A stretch of DNA of 64,000 bases from Ectobius pallidus (taxonomy: Eukaryota > Arthropoda > Insecta > Blattodea > Ectobiidae). The notes below the pieces were generated by a model. The model did no database searches. It saw nothing but the letters and a program-made list of their open reading frames with translations, and had not been told where the DNA came from. Within the stretch, counting starts at the first letter, position 1; each line of letters begins with the position of its first letter. Both the position numbers and the translations under genes were made by a program. Of the stretch, positions 44,408 through 54,690 are shown piece by piece. The DNA lies in contig CAXKWD010000007.1 in assembly GCA_964059195.1 (NCBI GenBank), forward strand, positions 62,558,705-62,622,704. Direction: 5' to 3'.

Positions 44408-45343
44408 GGAATTTTCCTGTGTCGTAATGTATTTGCTATGTTTGCGTTATCTGTCTACTTACTTACTACATCATCGAAAAGTTATTTAGAAAGCATGTAT
44501 TTACGGGGTCTTATCTTAACTTAGGAATGTGCAGAAACATGTATCTATACAGATAGCTCAAGCACTTACACTAATGATACTCTCTCGCAAGAAATAGATT
44601 GTATCACATAGGAATTTTCCTGTGTCGTAATGTATTTGTTATGTTTGCGTTATCTGTCTACTTACTTACTACATCATCGAAAAGTTATTTAGAAAGCATG
44701 TATTTACGGATTCTTATCTTAACTTAGGAATGTGTGGAAACATGTATCTATACAGATAACTCAACCACTTACACTAATGACACTCTCTCGCAAGAAATAG
44801 ATTGTATCACATAGGAATTTTCCTGTGTCGTAATGTATTTGTTATGTTTGCGTTATCTGTCTACTTACTTACTACATCATCGAAAAGTTATTTAGAAAGC
44901 ATGTATTTACGGATTCTTATCTTAACTTAGGAATGTGTGGAAACATGTATCTATACAGATAACTCAACCACTTACACTAATGACACTCTCTCGCAAGAAA
45001 TAGATTGTATCACATAGGAATTTTCCTGTGTCGTAATGTATTTGTTATGTTTGCGTTATCTGTCTACTTACTTACTACATAATCGAAAAGTTATTTAGAA
45101 AGCATGTATTTACGGATTCTTATCTTAACTTAGGAATGTGTGGAAACATGTATCTATACAGATAACTCAACCACTTACACTAATGACACTCTCTCGCAAG
45201 AAATAGATTGTATCACATAGGAATTTTCCTGTGTCGTAATGTATTTGTTATGTTTGCGTTATCTGTCTACTTACTTACTACATCATTGAAAAGTTATTTA
45301 GAAAGCATGTATTTACGGATTCTTATCTTAACTTAGGAATGTG
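44408..45343. repeat. 203-bp tandem repeat, 4.6 copies
   Basis: Units begin at 44408, 44611, 44814, 45017 and 45220 with ggaattttcctgtgtcgtaa. The spacing is exactly 203 bp. Copies 2-4 are nearly identical, copy 1 more diverged, copy 5 partial. They lie between the divergent PolB and plus-strand promoters. Confidence 0.97.
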
Positions 45344-45391
45344 CTCTCAAGGTCTCTGTTACTACGTCATACTGTTGCTCGGAGAGTTTTG

Positions 45392-45454
45392 TATAAAACA
45401 CATGTATTTACAGGGTTATGTTAAGTGTGTAAGCGGATCTACAGTTGTTCAGTC
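45392..45454 (+). promoter_or_regulatory. Probable promoter of the right-hand transcription unit
   Basis: TATAAAA at 45392-45398. A TCAGTC initiator-like word is at 45449, too far for strict TATA spacing, so the start site is uncertain (about 45422 or 45451). Confidence 0.5.
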
Positions 45455-45488
45455 ATCTTGTTCTTCTCCTACTTTAAAAACTTATAAG

Positions 45489-45600
45489 GTAAGACTACAT
45501 CTACACTATTTTATGATATAATCTTTACAGCTTTGTGTGATACTTTTATTATTAATATAAATAAGTAGTTAATCAGACTTCGTTCTCGTTTTTTTTACAG
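45489..45600 (+). other. Leader intron of the right-hand gene
   Basis: Donor ttataag/gtaaga at 45489 and acceptor ttttttacag ending at 45600, immediately before the ATG at 45601. Mirrors the leader intron of PolB. Confidence 0.75.
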
Positions 45601-45924
45601 ATGGTCTCTCTAGTTGCGAAATTTAACTCAGCATCTTCTTCTTTACCAAGGTGCGTAGGAATGTTAGAGCTCGTAGAGAACGTGCCTTACAATATTGTTT
45701 ATGCGGCCATAAAGGAAACACGATATGGCCGTTGCGTGTTATTACATATTCGAAAGAGCGAAAGTATAGATCTGTTATCGGTATTCTTACCCAAAAAGTA
45801 TACCGATGTGTTTAGCGAAACAGAGATCTGCGGAATAAACAGTGGTGAAACCAGGGTTGATCTGATTTATAAAGGAACTTTCCCCAATTCTAAGGCATAT
45901 AATCTATCCTTGGTTAATGCCTAG
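45601..45924 (+). CDS. Right-hand Maverick gene, isoform A (107 aa)
   Basis: Starts at the ATG exactly at the leader-intron acceptor. Contains 'NIVYAAIKETRYGRCVLL' and 'SVFLPKKYTDVF', a pattern I recall from short arthropod proteins linked to mobile elements, possibly an OB-type nucleic-acid-binding fold; not verified. This form needs retention of the splice site at 45651. No AATAAA follows, only an ATTAAA variant near 46050. Confidence 0.65.
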   Translation: MVSLVAKFNSASSSLPRCVGMLELVENVPYNIVYAAIKETRYGRCVLLHIRKSESIDLLSVFLPKKYTDVFSETEICGINSGETRVDLIYKGTFPNSKAYNLSLVNA

Positions 45925-46165
45925 GTACATGTTTCTCCCTCTAATGATACTGTTGCTATGAATGTTTATTACTTCGCAAGTGTTTGTGTTGAGGTACTGA
46001 ACATATGGATATTGTAATGTTTAATTCATTCCCATATACACTACCTATATTAAATAATTCTTCTTCTGGGGTAATGAATGTAATGAAGGTATTATCAAAA
46101 GAGGAATGTAATGTTTCCTAAACCATATAACTATACGTAATTAATTATTGTTTTGCTTTCATCAG
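45651..46165 (+). other. Alternative intron linking the shared first exon to isoform B
   Basis: Donor ccaag/gtgcgt at 45651, acceptor tttcatcag ending 46165. Splicing is in phase and keeps the first 16 codons plus one junction codon. Confidence 0.6.
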
Positions 46166-46664
46166 GGACTGTCGCATAGTTGATTTGCAAGGCTATTATG
46201 AACAGAGTACAAAAAAAAACTTCATACTGAAAGAATATGCTTCAGTTGATCTTACTACTACTACTGCCTTTCGTGTGCTTCACCTGTTATTTGAATCACC
46301 AAAAGACTGTATTGTGGACGAAGGTACTAAGCATTTTCTTGAACATTTTTATCATGGACTGCAGTACGAGTTTGGTGTTGAGAAGTACGATCAGTTGTCT
46401 TGTATAATACAAAATGATTTAGGAAACTGTATGTATGTATTTGTAAAAGGCATTGAAAAAAGACGTTTTTTACAAACTATAGTTTCAAAAGATGTTCAAA
46501 TCATGGATCTTACGAACTATGAATGTCCAAGCTTAAGATGTCTTCCTAAAACTAACATAACTTGTGAATATCATAGTTTCCCCTATGGAATGTGTTCGTA
46601 TAGGAATGTAATAGCTTTACAAACATGGCTGATGAATGACAACATGTGTAGCTTTTTTGTATAA
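46166..46664 (+). CDS. Right-hand Maverick gene, isoform B body
   Basis: The frame is open from the acceptor at 46166 to 46664 and lacks a good internal start (46185 is TTG), so it needs the upstream exon; the spliced product would be 182 residues. 'VDLQGYYEQ' near the start, 'VFVKGIEKRRFL' and a Cys-containing 'YECPSLRCLP...CEYH' segment match a widespread insect family of unknown function, which may have a nuclease-like fold (weak). An AATAAA lies at 46684-46689, 20 nt past the stop. Confidence 0.7.
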
Positions 46665-46683
46665 ATACATAAAGGACAAATGT

Positions 46684-46689
46684 AATAAA
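46684..46689 (+). terminator. Poly(A) signal of the right-hand gene
   Basis: AATAAA 20 nt downstream of the isoform B stop codon. Confidence 0.65.
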
Positions 46690-46739
46690 ATGTTGTTGTT
46701 ACGTTTTGAAGTATTAGAAAACACTTGTGGTAAACATAA

Positions 46740-47800
46740 TAATCGTTAAGTATCTATATATCTATATAACTAAGTCACATTGTAATAATATTAATAAAAG
46801 TCAGATTCACTTTGTATCGTATTATTATTTAAATAATGTATTCCTTTCCTCTCACACAATCCTGCTCCTATGTCAGGATTTAATTTATTATATAGACCTA
46901 GTAAAAAGTGTTCCTTATTACAGGGCATGGAGGCACTGAAGGTGCCAAGAGGTTGAGGCTCCCAGATTTGAGACATTCGGCACAAAAAAAGGTGTTAATG
47001 TTGTCATCAATACGCATCGAAACTAGCACAATGAACCAATATTAGCATTTGTTTTTTTTTGTTTAAATAAAATGTCACTATAAAATCCTCGGAGCACACA
47101 AGAATAGTTTACGGTGTAATTTAGAAAGTGTATCAATTGAACGTAATGTGGTTGCTATTATAGACTTCAACTGTATAATAAATATGTTTGCATCCATCAA
47201 AACTAAGAAGGCACATTTTAGATTTTGTTTTGTTTTGTTGAGATACCGTAACTTCTTTAAATCAAACTATCCATATAATTAGGTGGAGGCTTTCTATGAC
47301 ATTAAATAGGATATATGCATGCACCCTACAAACCGTTCCATTTTCACCAGGATGATTGGAATAGGATTTTAAAGTTAGTTGGGTAAGAATGCAAAGTGGA
47401 GAATATCTCATGTCATAGAAACCTTGCACCTACTTATAATACATTTATAATCATATGGTATGCATATTATATGAACTATAAAAAAAAGGTGAGATTCAAT
47501 TCGACTCTGTTTACTTAATACAGGTATTCTTTGTAAAGGCCTAAGTGAAACGCACACAATGAACATATATTAGTTTTTATTTTTACTTACAACTTTTCAT
47601 AGCTCTGAACCACAAACATTTTGTACTAAAACTGTTATTATAAAATCCTTGAGTCAACTAATAAAGAGGGGCGTTCACTATAAAAGCCCAGCGCAATCAT
47701 AAAAAAAAACAATAAACTGTCACTTAATTATTAGTAAATAAACGAAAATATGATTACTTACCACAGGGTCAGATGTATGACTTCGCTCATACACTAAGCG
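46740..47800. other. Maverick right non-coding region
   Basis: No gene recognised. Contains a loose direct repeat ('acacaatgaac' to 'ataaaatcct', 47023-47100 and 47552-47650) and an imperfect 21-nt inverted pair around ctttctatgaca (47281-47301 with 47411-47431). Confidence 0.5.
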
Positions 47801-47802
47801 AT

Positions 47803-47916
47803 CACTCTTAACTTAGGACAGTACGGAAACATGTATTTATACAGAAAGCTCAAACATTTACATTAATGACATCACACCTTTAAAATTCTCTCTTCCCCAA
47901 GAAAAAAAGATTGTAT
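47803..47916 (+). repeat. Diverged partial copy of the 203-bp repeat
   Basis: Shares cttaacttagga, ggaaacatgtat, 'cattaatgaca' and 'agattgtatc' in the same order and orientation as the 44408-45343 units, but about 2.5 kb away and next to the right TIR. Confidence 0.75.
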
Positions 47917-48120
47917 CTCTAAACAAGCCAAGGGATACATTCCAGAGCTACACTTCCGTGTTCCTGTTGTTTCGCAAAAAAAAGATAAGCTGTTGAAAGG
48001 AATTCTTTTCCTCTTAGTCATGATGTTATGTATAGTGCTTGTTACAGTAACTCTATCCACCTGCTAGATTTGGTAATAGGATATGAACGTTTTTCTTAGA
48101 ACGTATTTGCATAATAACCT

Positions 48121-48597
48121 ACGTCATGGAGCAAAGGACCTAAGTATGGGTGGGGGGCGGCCGTAGGTATGAACCAGGGAATACCATAACGCATAAGAGC
48201 GTATCCCTATGTTTGAAAAAATTCCTATGACATCATGGAGCAAACGACCTAAGTGGGCGTCGGGGGGAGGCGTCAGATGGCATAAGGTCCTAACTTTTAA
48301 AAGGGGCGTCTGGAGGAGACGGGGTTAGCACAGGATGAAAAGGCGTCTCTTCCTGTTTCGAAACGTGTATAATAGCGTCCAAACCATACCCATGACGTCA
48401 TTTGCCAAAAGGGCACAACTAGGGCGTCGGGGGGCGGCGTCGGAGACGTCGGAACACCATAGGACGAAAGGGCACAACGCGCGCTTTCATATGATACCCA
48501 TGACGTCATGGCGTCGCCGGTACAAAGGGCACAACTCAGGCGTCGGGGGCGGCGTCGGTTGGCGGCCATTTTGCTTTATAGCTCCCTACTTACTACT
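48121..48597 (-). repeat. Maverick right terminal inverted repeat
   Basis: Inverse of 32702-33177. Two tgacgtca palindromes remain intact (48393, 48501) and two are mutated (near 48121 and 48228). The 90-codon frame it contains (48297-48569) is shared with the left TIR through inverted-repeat identity. Confidence 0.96.
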
Positions 48598-49036
48598 GAC
48601 ATGCTTGGACCTCTTTTGACCCTGCTGCCACCTATCGGGAGTCGCTGACAGAAAGGTTCCCATTAACCATGAAAAATCCCGCCTTTTTTAGACTGGTGCA
48701 ATTAATAAATAAATAATATGCATTTTTTCATTTTATCATTGCATGATCCAGATTTTTTTTTTAAAGTTTCTGTTCGAAAAAAATACTTTTACCTACAGTA
48801 ATGTGTTAAACATTTTAGTAGGCCTCAGACCTATTATGTACTTTACTTTTGATACTAGATTTTATGATTAAATTATTTTTTCAAGTAGTTCATTCGTCTG
48901 AAAATAAGGTTTTAGTACCTTGAAAGTCCAACACTTAGTTTATTTTCAAATTGAGGTTTAGGTTTTCTTTGATAATAACAGTGTTTTTATGTTAAAATAA
49001 TAAAGAATTTTACAGAAATTTAAAGAAATTGTTCAG

Positions 49037-49102
49037 GGAGGGCGCAGATTTGTCAAACTCGCCAAGGGCGCAGATTTGTCAAATTCGCCAAGGGCGCAGA
49101 AG
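49037..49102. repeat. Short tandem duplication at the carrier hAT right end
   Basis: Two and a half copies of a 30-bp unit, gggcgcagatttgtcaaa... and variants, just inside the right TIR. Confidence 0.8.
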
Positions 49103-49129
49103 GACCTTGCTACGGCCCTGCTCCCACAA

Positions 49130-49840
49130 TCTCCTATCAAAACAGAATTGATAAAGAACAAAAGGCTACAGATGATGTCTGTCGCAAGAACAAGAAGATA
49201 AATAGCATGGCTAATTAATTTCAGATTTGAAGAAAAAGGAACTTCTAAGTAGGCCTACTAACTTAAAGTATTTTGAAATTTCATTTCAGTGGCTCCCCTT
49301 TTGCGCTAGTCTACAGGAATTATTTTAAAAATAAATAAATTATGTGAATTGTATCCAGTACAGTAACGGTGCAGTTGAAGATCACGGTTTACGGTTTATA
49401 CATTTCCAAAGCACTTTGCATATTCTCTTTTTATATAGAAATCAAGCTTAATATCGCAAAATGTAGGCCTAATGTAAGTTATTTTAAATTTTTTAAACGC
49501 GAGTGTTTACAACTGTTGACCAATGTACATTCACGCCTGATTCAGATTAAAGAAATATTTTTACGAAACCATTACGATATAAAATTAGTTTTGTTATGTA
49601 CTTAAAAAGCATCAAGTAGTTTATATTGAAACGTTTCATTTATAAAAGTGTTTTTAAAACGTCATTACATCTTCATAATTTCATTAATACACATGAGTTT
49701 GTTAGAAGGAGATACGGGATAGGAGCTAAAGTATACGTTCACTTTCATGGCGGACCGCGAACCCTGCCGTCACGATTTTTCATCATGCAGTGCTACCTCC
49801 AATAAGTAATAGAGCTCAATGGTCTAGGTAGATATATACA
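49130..49840. other. Intergenic, no gene recognised
   Basis: AT-rich, with taggccta words. A possible promoter-like CpG-containing stretch starts near 49735. Confidence 0.4.
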
Positions 49841-50892
49841 AATACTCTCAATAAGTAATACCGTCCACTCCCTGTCTTTTTCCGGGACACGCTACTACTA
49901 GCGCCGCCAGTGAGCAGGAATGGGCAGTTACTCGTCAGCTGATATAGTTAACGTTTGTCTGTTGTGTTTTGTGTACGAAAATATAATATAAATTCTAGTA
50001 AAACAGGGTGCCCACGGGGGGGTGGGTTAAGACGCAGACTGCGTCATTGAAATTTCTTGGAGGGGGGAAATATTATCGTGTTATGAATTTTCTGGCCGGG
50101 GGTTGAAAATTGTTAAAAATTAGAGTTTTATATGTTAAAAATAAAAACGGTCAAGTTCTATAACTTCAAAAGATCTCTTTTAATTCTTTATAAAGATAAA
50201 GATGAAGAATTTCGACAGCCATGGGCGCCCATACCCGGGGGGGCCGCAAGGAAAAAAAAGTATATTATTAATTACACTGTTAAACACACATTTTGTGACA
50301 TGAAAATTTTTAGGTGTTTCCGATGTATTGAGGCACCCTAATAACAAATTTAAAAACAGAAATTGCCTATCACCCACGGATTTTTAGTAACAAGCGTTTA
50401 TATTCTGCAAGTATGCAACATTTGACTCACAAAACCGTTGCAATAACAATGAAAACAAATTTAAAATAAACTCTGAATAATACATTTGTTGCTTCCATAG
50501 TGTAAAACAAGACATTCTTCTCCACCCTACTCCACCATTCATTATTTTTAAATAATATTTTACTGAATTTTTAAAAAATATATAACAAAAAAAAACAGCA
50601 ATCATTGCAACAGTTTTGTGAGTCGCTGTATGTATATTGTACCACTTCGTGTAATGCATGTATCAGCAGTGTAGCAGTGTGTTAAGACAAGTTCCTTCCA
50701 GTATAGCCTATTAGGCCTACATGCAAGAAGTAGGCCTACGCACCCAAATGAGATTGTGCATTAGTAGGCATTTACCCGCGTATGAAGTTACTGCATTTAC
50801 TATGTTGTCTTTACTAACGTGCTTGTGTTCTACATACTTGGTTTATTTTTATTATTGTACTGTGATTGACTGTAAATTAACAAGTCAATACA

Positions 50893-51226
50893 ATGCCTAG
50901 GCAGTGTGTAAATAATGTCAACAGTTTTTGTTATGTGTGAGAAGAAATAACTTTTAAATCGCAAAAACGTAATTTCACCCAACTTGTGCGAAGAGCTTAC
51001 GAATTTTATTTCGGAGTTAAAGCAGGAGATCAAGATAAGACATGGGCCCCTCACATATGTTGCAAGACTTGTGTAACATTGTTAACAGGTTGATTGAAAG
51101 GTGAAAAACGTAATATGCCAATTTGCAGTACAAATGGTGTGGAGAGAACCAAAAGACCATCCAACAGATTGTTACTTTTACCTCACTAAAATACAGGGCA
51201 TCGGACTGAAGTCCAAGGATGCTGTG
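50893..51226 (+). pseudogene. Decayed arthropod repeat protein, N-terminal part
   Basis: The ATG at 50893 opens MPRQCVNNVNSFCYVCE. In shifting frames 'FGVKAGDQDKTWAPHICCKT' and 'VWREPKDHPTDCYFYLTKI' follow. This Cys-containing order matches a repetitive insect protein family annotated only as uncharacterised. Frameshifts and stops break it, and it is cut by the LINE at 51227. Confidence 0.6.
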
Positions 51227-53128
51227 ATATGATATGATATATTTATTGTACCAAGAAAATTACAAAAGAATCTACTGGATTCGACACTTGTCATTTTACC
51301 AGTAGACATCTTAGAAAACACAATAACACTTTTGTAATTGGAGGAATGTGTAGACATATAGATAGTGCTGCTGAATACATATAAACTGATTTCCCTCTCT
51401 ACTGAAAGAAAAAGAGAAATAAACACTAGGCAATAAGAGAAACAAAAACAAAACAAATAAACGAAAAAATACAGTTTTCTAACACTCATCAAAATACCTC
51501 TCTTTGTAAGTCCCTTCAAAGTTCGCATCGTACCACGAATTAGGCCGCTGTTCTAATGATATTGCTGTTATCATGAAAAGGAACACTAAATAGTGAATAA
51601 AACTGGGCTTGTGATAATGAACTTGATAATGGCAATGAACTTGACTTATAAACAAACTTTACAATACATATATGTGTTCGAATATCATTTAACTCGGATT
51701 CATTTAATTTCACCACTGGTTTGCTCTCACTACTTTATTGTACACTAATCACTATAGCTGTCAGTTAATACAGCCAAACTCGTATTTATTATGTTGAATT
51801 ACTGCTTAGATCGATTTACATCCGCACTAAAAGACTGCAAGCGCCTCCTGGATCTGGTAACAATCCCTCCATCTCCTGCTCTCCATGGATCATCCCTCCA
51901 CGGGTCGTCCAAGGCCTGTGAATTGTTGACTTGAGCCATTCTCGCCCCGTTATCAGTAGATCTTTCTCTGTTTCGTAATTCAATCCCTCCTGTATTATTT
52001 CCGTTGTCTCCCTCTGCTCTTCTTGATTCTTCTTCATTCGTTTCTTTTAACCACGGACCGGCCGCTATCTTTAATCCACTGTTTAGAGTTATTGTCTTCG
52101 CTTTCTTGGCATCTGCATTGTTGTTTACGGACATCAGCTGAGATGAAGCGTGACGTATTATCCCTCTCGGAGGCGACGTCACTCGCGAGATCTTCTCCAC
52201 GCGCTTAGCTGTCCTGACGTGGGTTGGTGGACTCTCGGCGTTGCCTTGAGACACAGGAATTCGCTGACTCGTATCCTCTCTACCTTTGTTGCTGGTTAGC
52301 TCGCTTTTGTCTTCACTGAACTTTTTACCATCTACGTACAGTTCCAAATTGCGTATAACAGCTTCCCTACCTGCTAACTTTAATTCCTTCCTTTTTTGTA
52401 TCAATTTTCTCCTGGTGATCCGTTCTTGAGGCGAGAGATCTTTGTTTATAAAAATGTTCGATCCTTTTAAAAGTTTCGCTGTTTCCAGAATGACATGTAT
52501 AACTTGCTTCGTAGCAAAACGAGCGATTATTAATCTTCTCCCGTTTTTCTTTCCCACTCTGAAGGCTTCGACTATTTCCCATCCTTGAAGTGATCCCAAT
52601 TTTAGCTTGCCCTCCAGAATTTCTGTAATCTCCATCCTAGGCGAAACATCTCGTCTTTCTTCTATCCCCGTGAATACTAGGTTGAATGCTCTATTTCTAT
52701 TCTCCATACGATCTATTGTAGCTCTCAGATCTTCCACCTCCCTCTTCATAAATTTAATCTCTTCTCTGATCTCCTGCTTTACTTCTTTTGTTGCCATACT
52801 GATTTTATTTCTGAGACGTTCTTCTAGGCCTTCAAGCTGTCTGATTATCTCTCCAAGATTACCGTGTGCGTCCGCTGGTCCTGGATTCTTCTCTATTCCT
52901 CCAACCACTAGAAGGAGTATGATTACAATTGAGTAAATCAATGCGTTAAGAATGTTTACTTTAGTTGCTTCATCCTTCTTTTCCATCGTCTTTTCGTTCC
53001 CAAAGGTGCCAATTCTTGCTCTGTATACTGCTATGTCTACACCCATTGTCCCTTATGCCACTTTTCCTTAAACAATCCGGAGCACTTCCTACACACGTCC
53101 TCCCTCTGCCTTTGCTTGCTTAGTACTG
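51227..53128 (-). mobile_element. ORF1-only LINE (half-LINE), 1.9 kb
   Basis: Flanked by caaggatgctgtg (51214-51226 and 53129-53141, 13 bp). It has a 5' leader, one ORF1 and a ~570-bp 3' region ending in an atatc-type repeat tail. No endonuclease or RT is present, so it must be mobilised in trans. Layout resembles HAL1 (half-L1) elements. Confidence 0.85.
51799..53046 (-). CDS. LINE ORF1 with N-terminal hydrophobic segment and 2A-like motif
   Basis: 415 codons, ATG start, uninterrupted. 'VYRARIGTF' at residues 8-16; hydrophobic stretch 35-48; then GGIEKNPGP (49-57), which matches the 2A ribosome-skipping core ExNPGP, with Gly in place of the usual Asp. A coiled coil (about 63-110) and RRM-like region (about 118-195) follow, as in L1-type ORF1. 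Skipping would release a short N-terminal peptide and an ORF1 starting at Pro57. C-terminal 200 residues are charged and low-complexity. Confidence 0.85.
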   Translation of the reverse strand: MGVDIAVYRARIGTFGNEKTMEKKDEATKVNILNALIYSIVIILLLVVGGIEKNPGPADAHGNLGEIIRQLEGLEERLRNKISMATKEVKQEIREEIKFMKREVEDLRATIDRMENRNRAFNLVFTGIEERRDVSPRMEITEILEGKLKLGSLQGWEIVEAFRVGKKNGRRLIIARFATKQVIHVILETAKLLKGSNIFINKDLSPQERITRRKLIQKRKELKLAGREAVIRNLELYVDGKKFSEDKSELTSNKGREDTSQRIPVSQGNAESPPTHVRTAKRVEKISRVTSPPRGIIRHASSQLMSVNNNADAKKAKTITLNSGLKIAAGPWLKETNEEESRRAEGDNGNNTGGIELRNRERSTDNGARMAQVNNSQALDDPWRDDPWRAGDGGIVTRSRRRLQSFSADVNRSKQ

Positions 53129-53141
53129 CAAGGATGCTGTG

Positions 53142-53951
53142 CAATATCCCAATTTACCATCAGCCCGGCACGTCAAACATAGTGAACTATCCTATCCCAA
53201 ACCCACCAGAATCATGGAGTTCGGACGAAGAAGAATGTGCTAGTGATCCACCTGATGTTGTGCAATTCGCACAGGAAATCGACAATGATCCAGACTTTCA
53301 CGCATCAAAATGCTCAACAAAACCACATCTGATTTCAAAAGCTGAACTGAATTATTTAGTTCGAGATTTAAAACTAGCAAAATCACAGTCACAACTCCTA
53401 GCATCCAGATTAAAAGGATGGAATCTCCTCGAAGGTGACGTACATATAACTGGCTTTCGAAAACGTCAAAAAGGACTTACACATTATTTCGCTCAAGAAG
53501 GGATTTTGGTGTAGGCTACTGCATGGCTGTTGACAACTTATTTGATTCATTGGGACAGAAACATGAATCAAGCAATTTGCGCCTATTTATTGATTCTTCT
53601 AAACTTAGCTTAAAAGTATTAGATCGGAACGGAAGGGGGTTCTTGTATCTGAAACAGAAATTTTCGAGAGTTAGTGAGGCAAACATTAAAGAGGGCATAT
53701 TTGTGGGACCGCAAGTACGAGAAATTATGAAAGATGGCAAATATGACAACATGCTGAATGAAGCTGAACTAAGAGCATGGAAAGCTTTTAAAACAGTTGT
53801 GACCAATTTTCTTGGATATGTCAAAGCTGAAAATTACAATGACCAGGACATTGTTGGAACTATGGGAAAGCGATACCAAGGCAAATGGAGCCCTAGTTTG
53901 CTTGCTGATGACTGCTGGACATTTTGTAATAAAATGTTGAATCAAATATAA
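53142..53951 (+). pseudogene. Decayed arthropod repeat protein, C-terminal part with internal deletions
   Basis: Continues after the LINE. One frame (to 53514) includes 'AELNYLVRDLKLAKSQSQLL' and 'ASRLKGWNLL'; a second (53523-53951) includes 'LRLFIDSSKLSLKVLDRNGR' and 'MGKRYQGKWSPSLLADDCWT'. Compared with the family as I recall it, a large central block is missing at the SLK/VLDRNG junction and a second near 'DIVGTMGKRY'. Function of the family unknown; probably element-borne. Confidence 0.6.
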
Positions 53952-54574
53952 TATTAAGAACATACCGAAATTAACATATTTCAGTATAACACAAAACACT
54001 TCGTAGCAAAAAAATAGTGGGTGATAGAGAAAATCCAAGGTCATTTTCTGTTTTCTGGTGAAATTTTACATAAGGTATGCATTGTTTTATCCATGCCACA
54101 AAAAAAAGTTGATTTTTGTTTACCAGTGTTATTATAGTCAGGTGTTTTTCTTTTAAGACAATTATTTGAATTGCAGAAGTTTTACCAAATCGACAACATG
54201 GAAGCAGAATCCACAGTGGATTAGGAAAGGGGGGTTCAGACCCCCAAGAGTCAAAACCTAAAATTCTATATTTGTATTTAAAAAATATATTTATTTAATT
54301 AAACAAGATTTGTTGGTGTGTCAAATATGATATAGCAGTTATTTTCTTTTCATAACATAATGAGTAGGCCTATTATGTCCACTGTTCCATGTGCTATAGG
54401 GCTAGGACTTTTAGGTAAATACATATTTTTTTTGCTATTACTTATGATTTCTGGACTTTGTCAAAGTTTCGGTTGGGACCTTTGGATTCAAAATACTGAG
54501 TTGCATATCACAAAAAAAAAAATATATTTTCGATATTTCTTATTTGAATAAATATTTTTGGTAACTTAATTTTT

Positions 54575-54690
54575 TTTACATATTTTACCACATATCATGT
54601 TTAGAAATGAATATTTTGACAGTTTTTGTAATATTTTACCACATATCATGTTCAGAAATGAATATTTTGACAGTTTTTGTAAAATTGCGT
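54575..54690. repeat. 58-bp direct duplication
   Basis: 'aatgaatattttgacagttt' with its upstream 'accacatatcatgttnag' occurs twice in tandem. Confidence 0.85.

Larger units (their letters stand above)
32702..48597. mobile_element. Complete Maverick/Polinton transposon, 15,896 bp
   Basis: Flanked by the 6-bp duplication gacatg (32696-32701 and 48598-48603). It starts with ag and ends with ct, has TIRs of about 476 bp, and encodes the defining set: protein-primed PolB, retroviral-type integrase, packaging ATPase, adenain-like protease and two jelly-roll capsid proteins, plus small conserved proteins. All minus-strand genes are uninterrupted. Size, TSD length, termini and gene set match what is established for Mavericks. 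Confidence 0.97.
30379..49120. mobile_element. hAT-like element (~2.84 kb) hosting the Maverick
   Basis: Ends cagggccgtagctagg and, inverted on the right, cagggccgtagcaagg (15 of 16), with a 7-of-8 duplication outside. Removing the Maverick and one copy of its TSD leaves about 2.84 kb. No transposase is visible, so the carrier is non-autonomous or decayed. It also contains a SINE. Confidence 0.7.

Noticed and set aside
44408..45343. Regular repeats that might suggest a CRISPR array
   Set aside because: The 203-bp units are contiguous with no variable spacers, in a eukaryotic element.
46727..46985. Small frames right of the isoform B gene
   Set aside because: AT-rich, past the poly(A) signal, no motifs.
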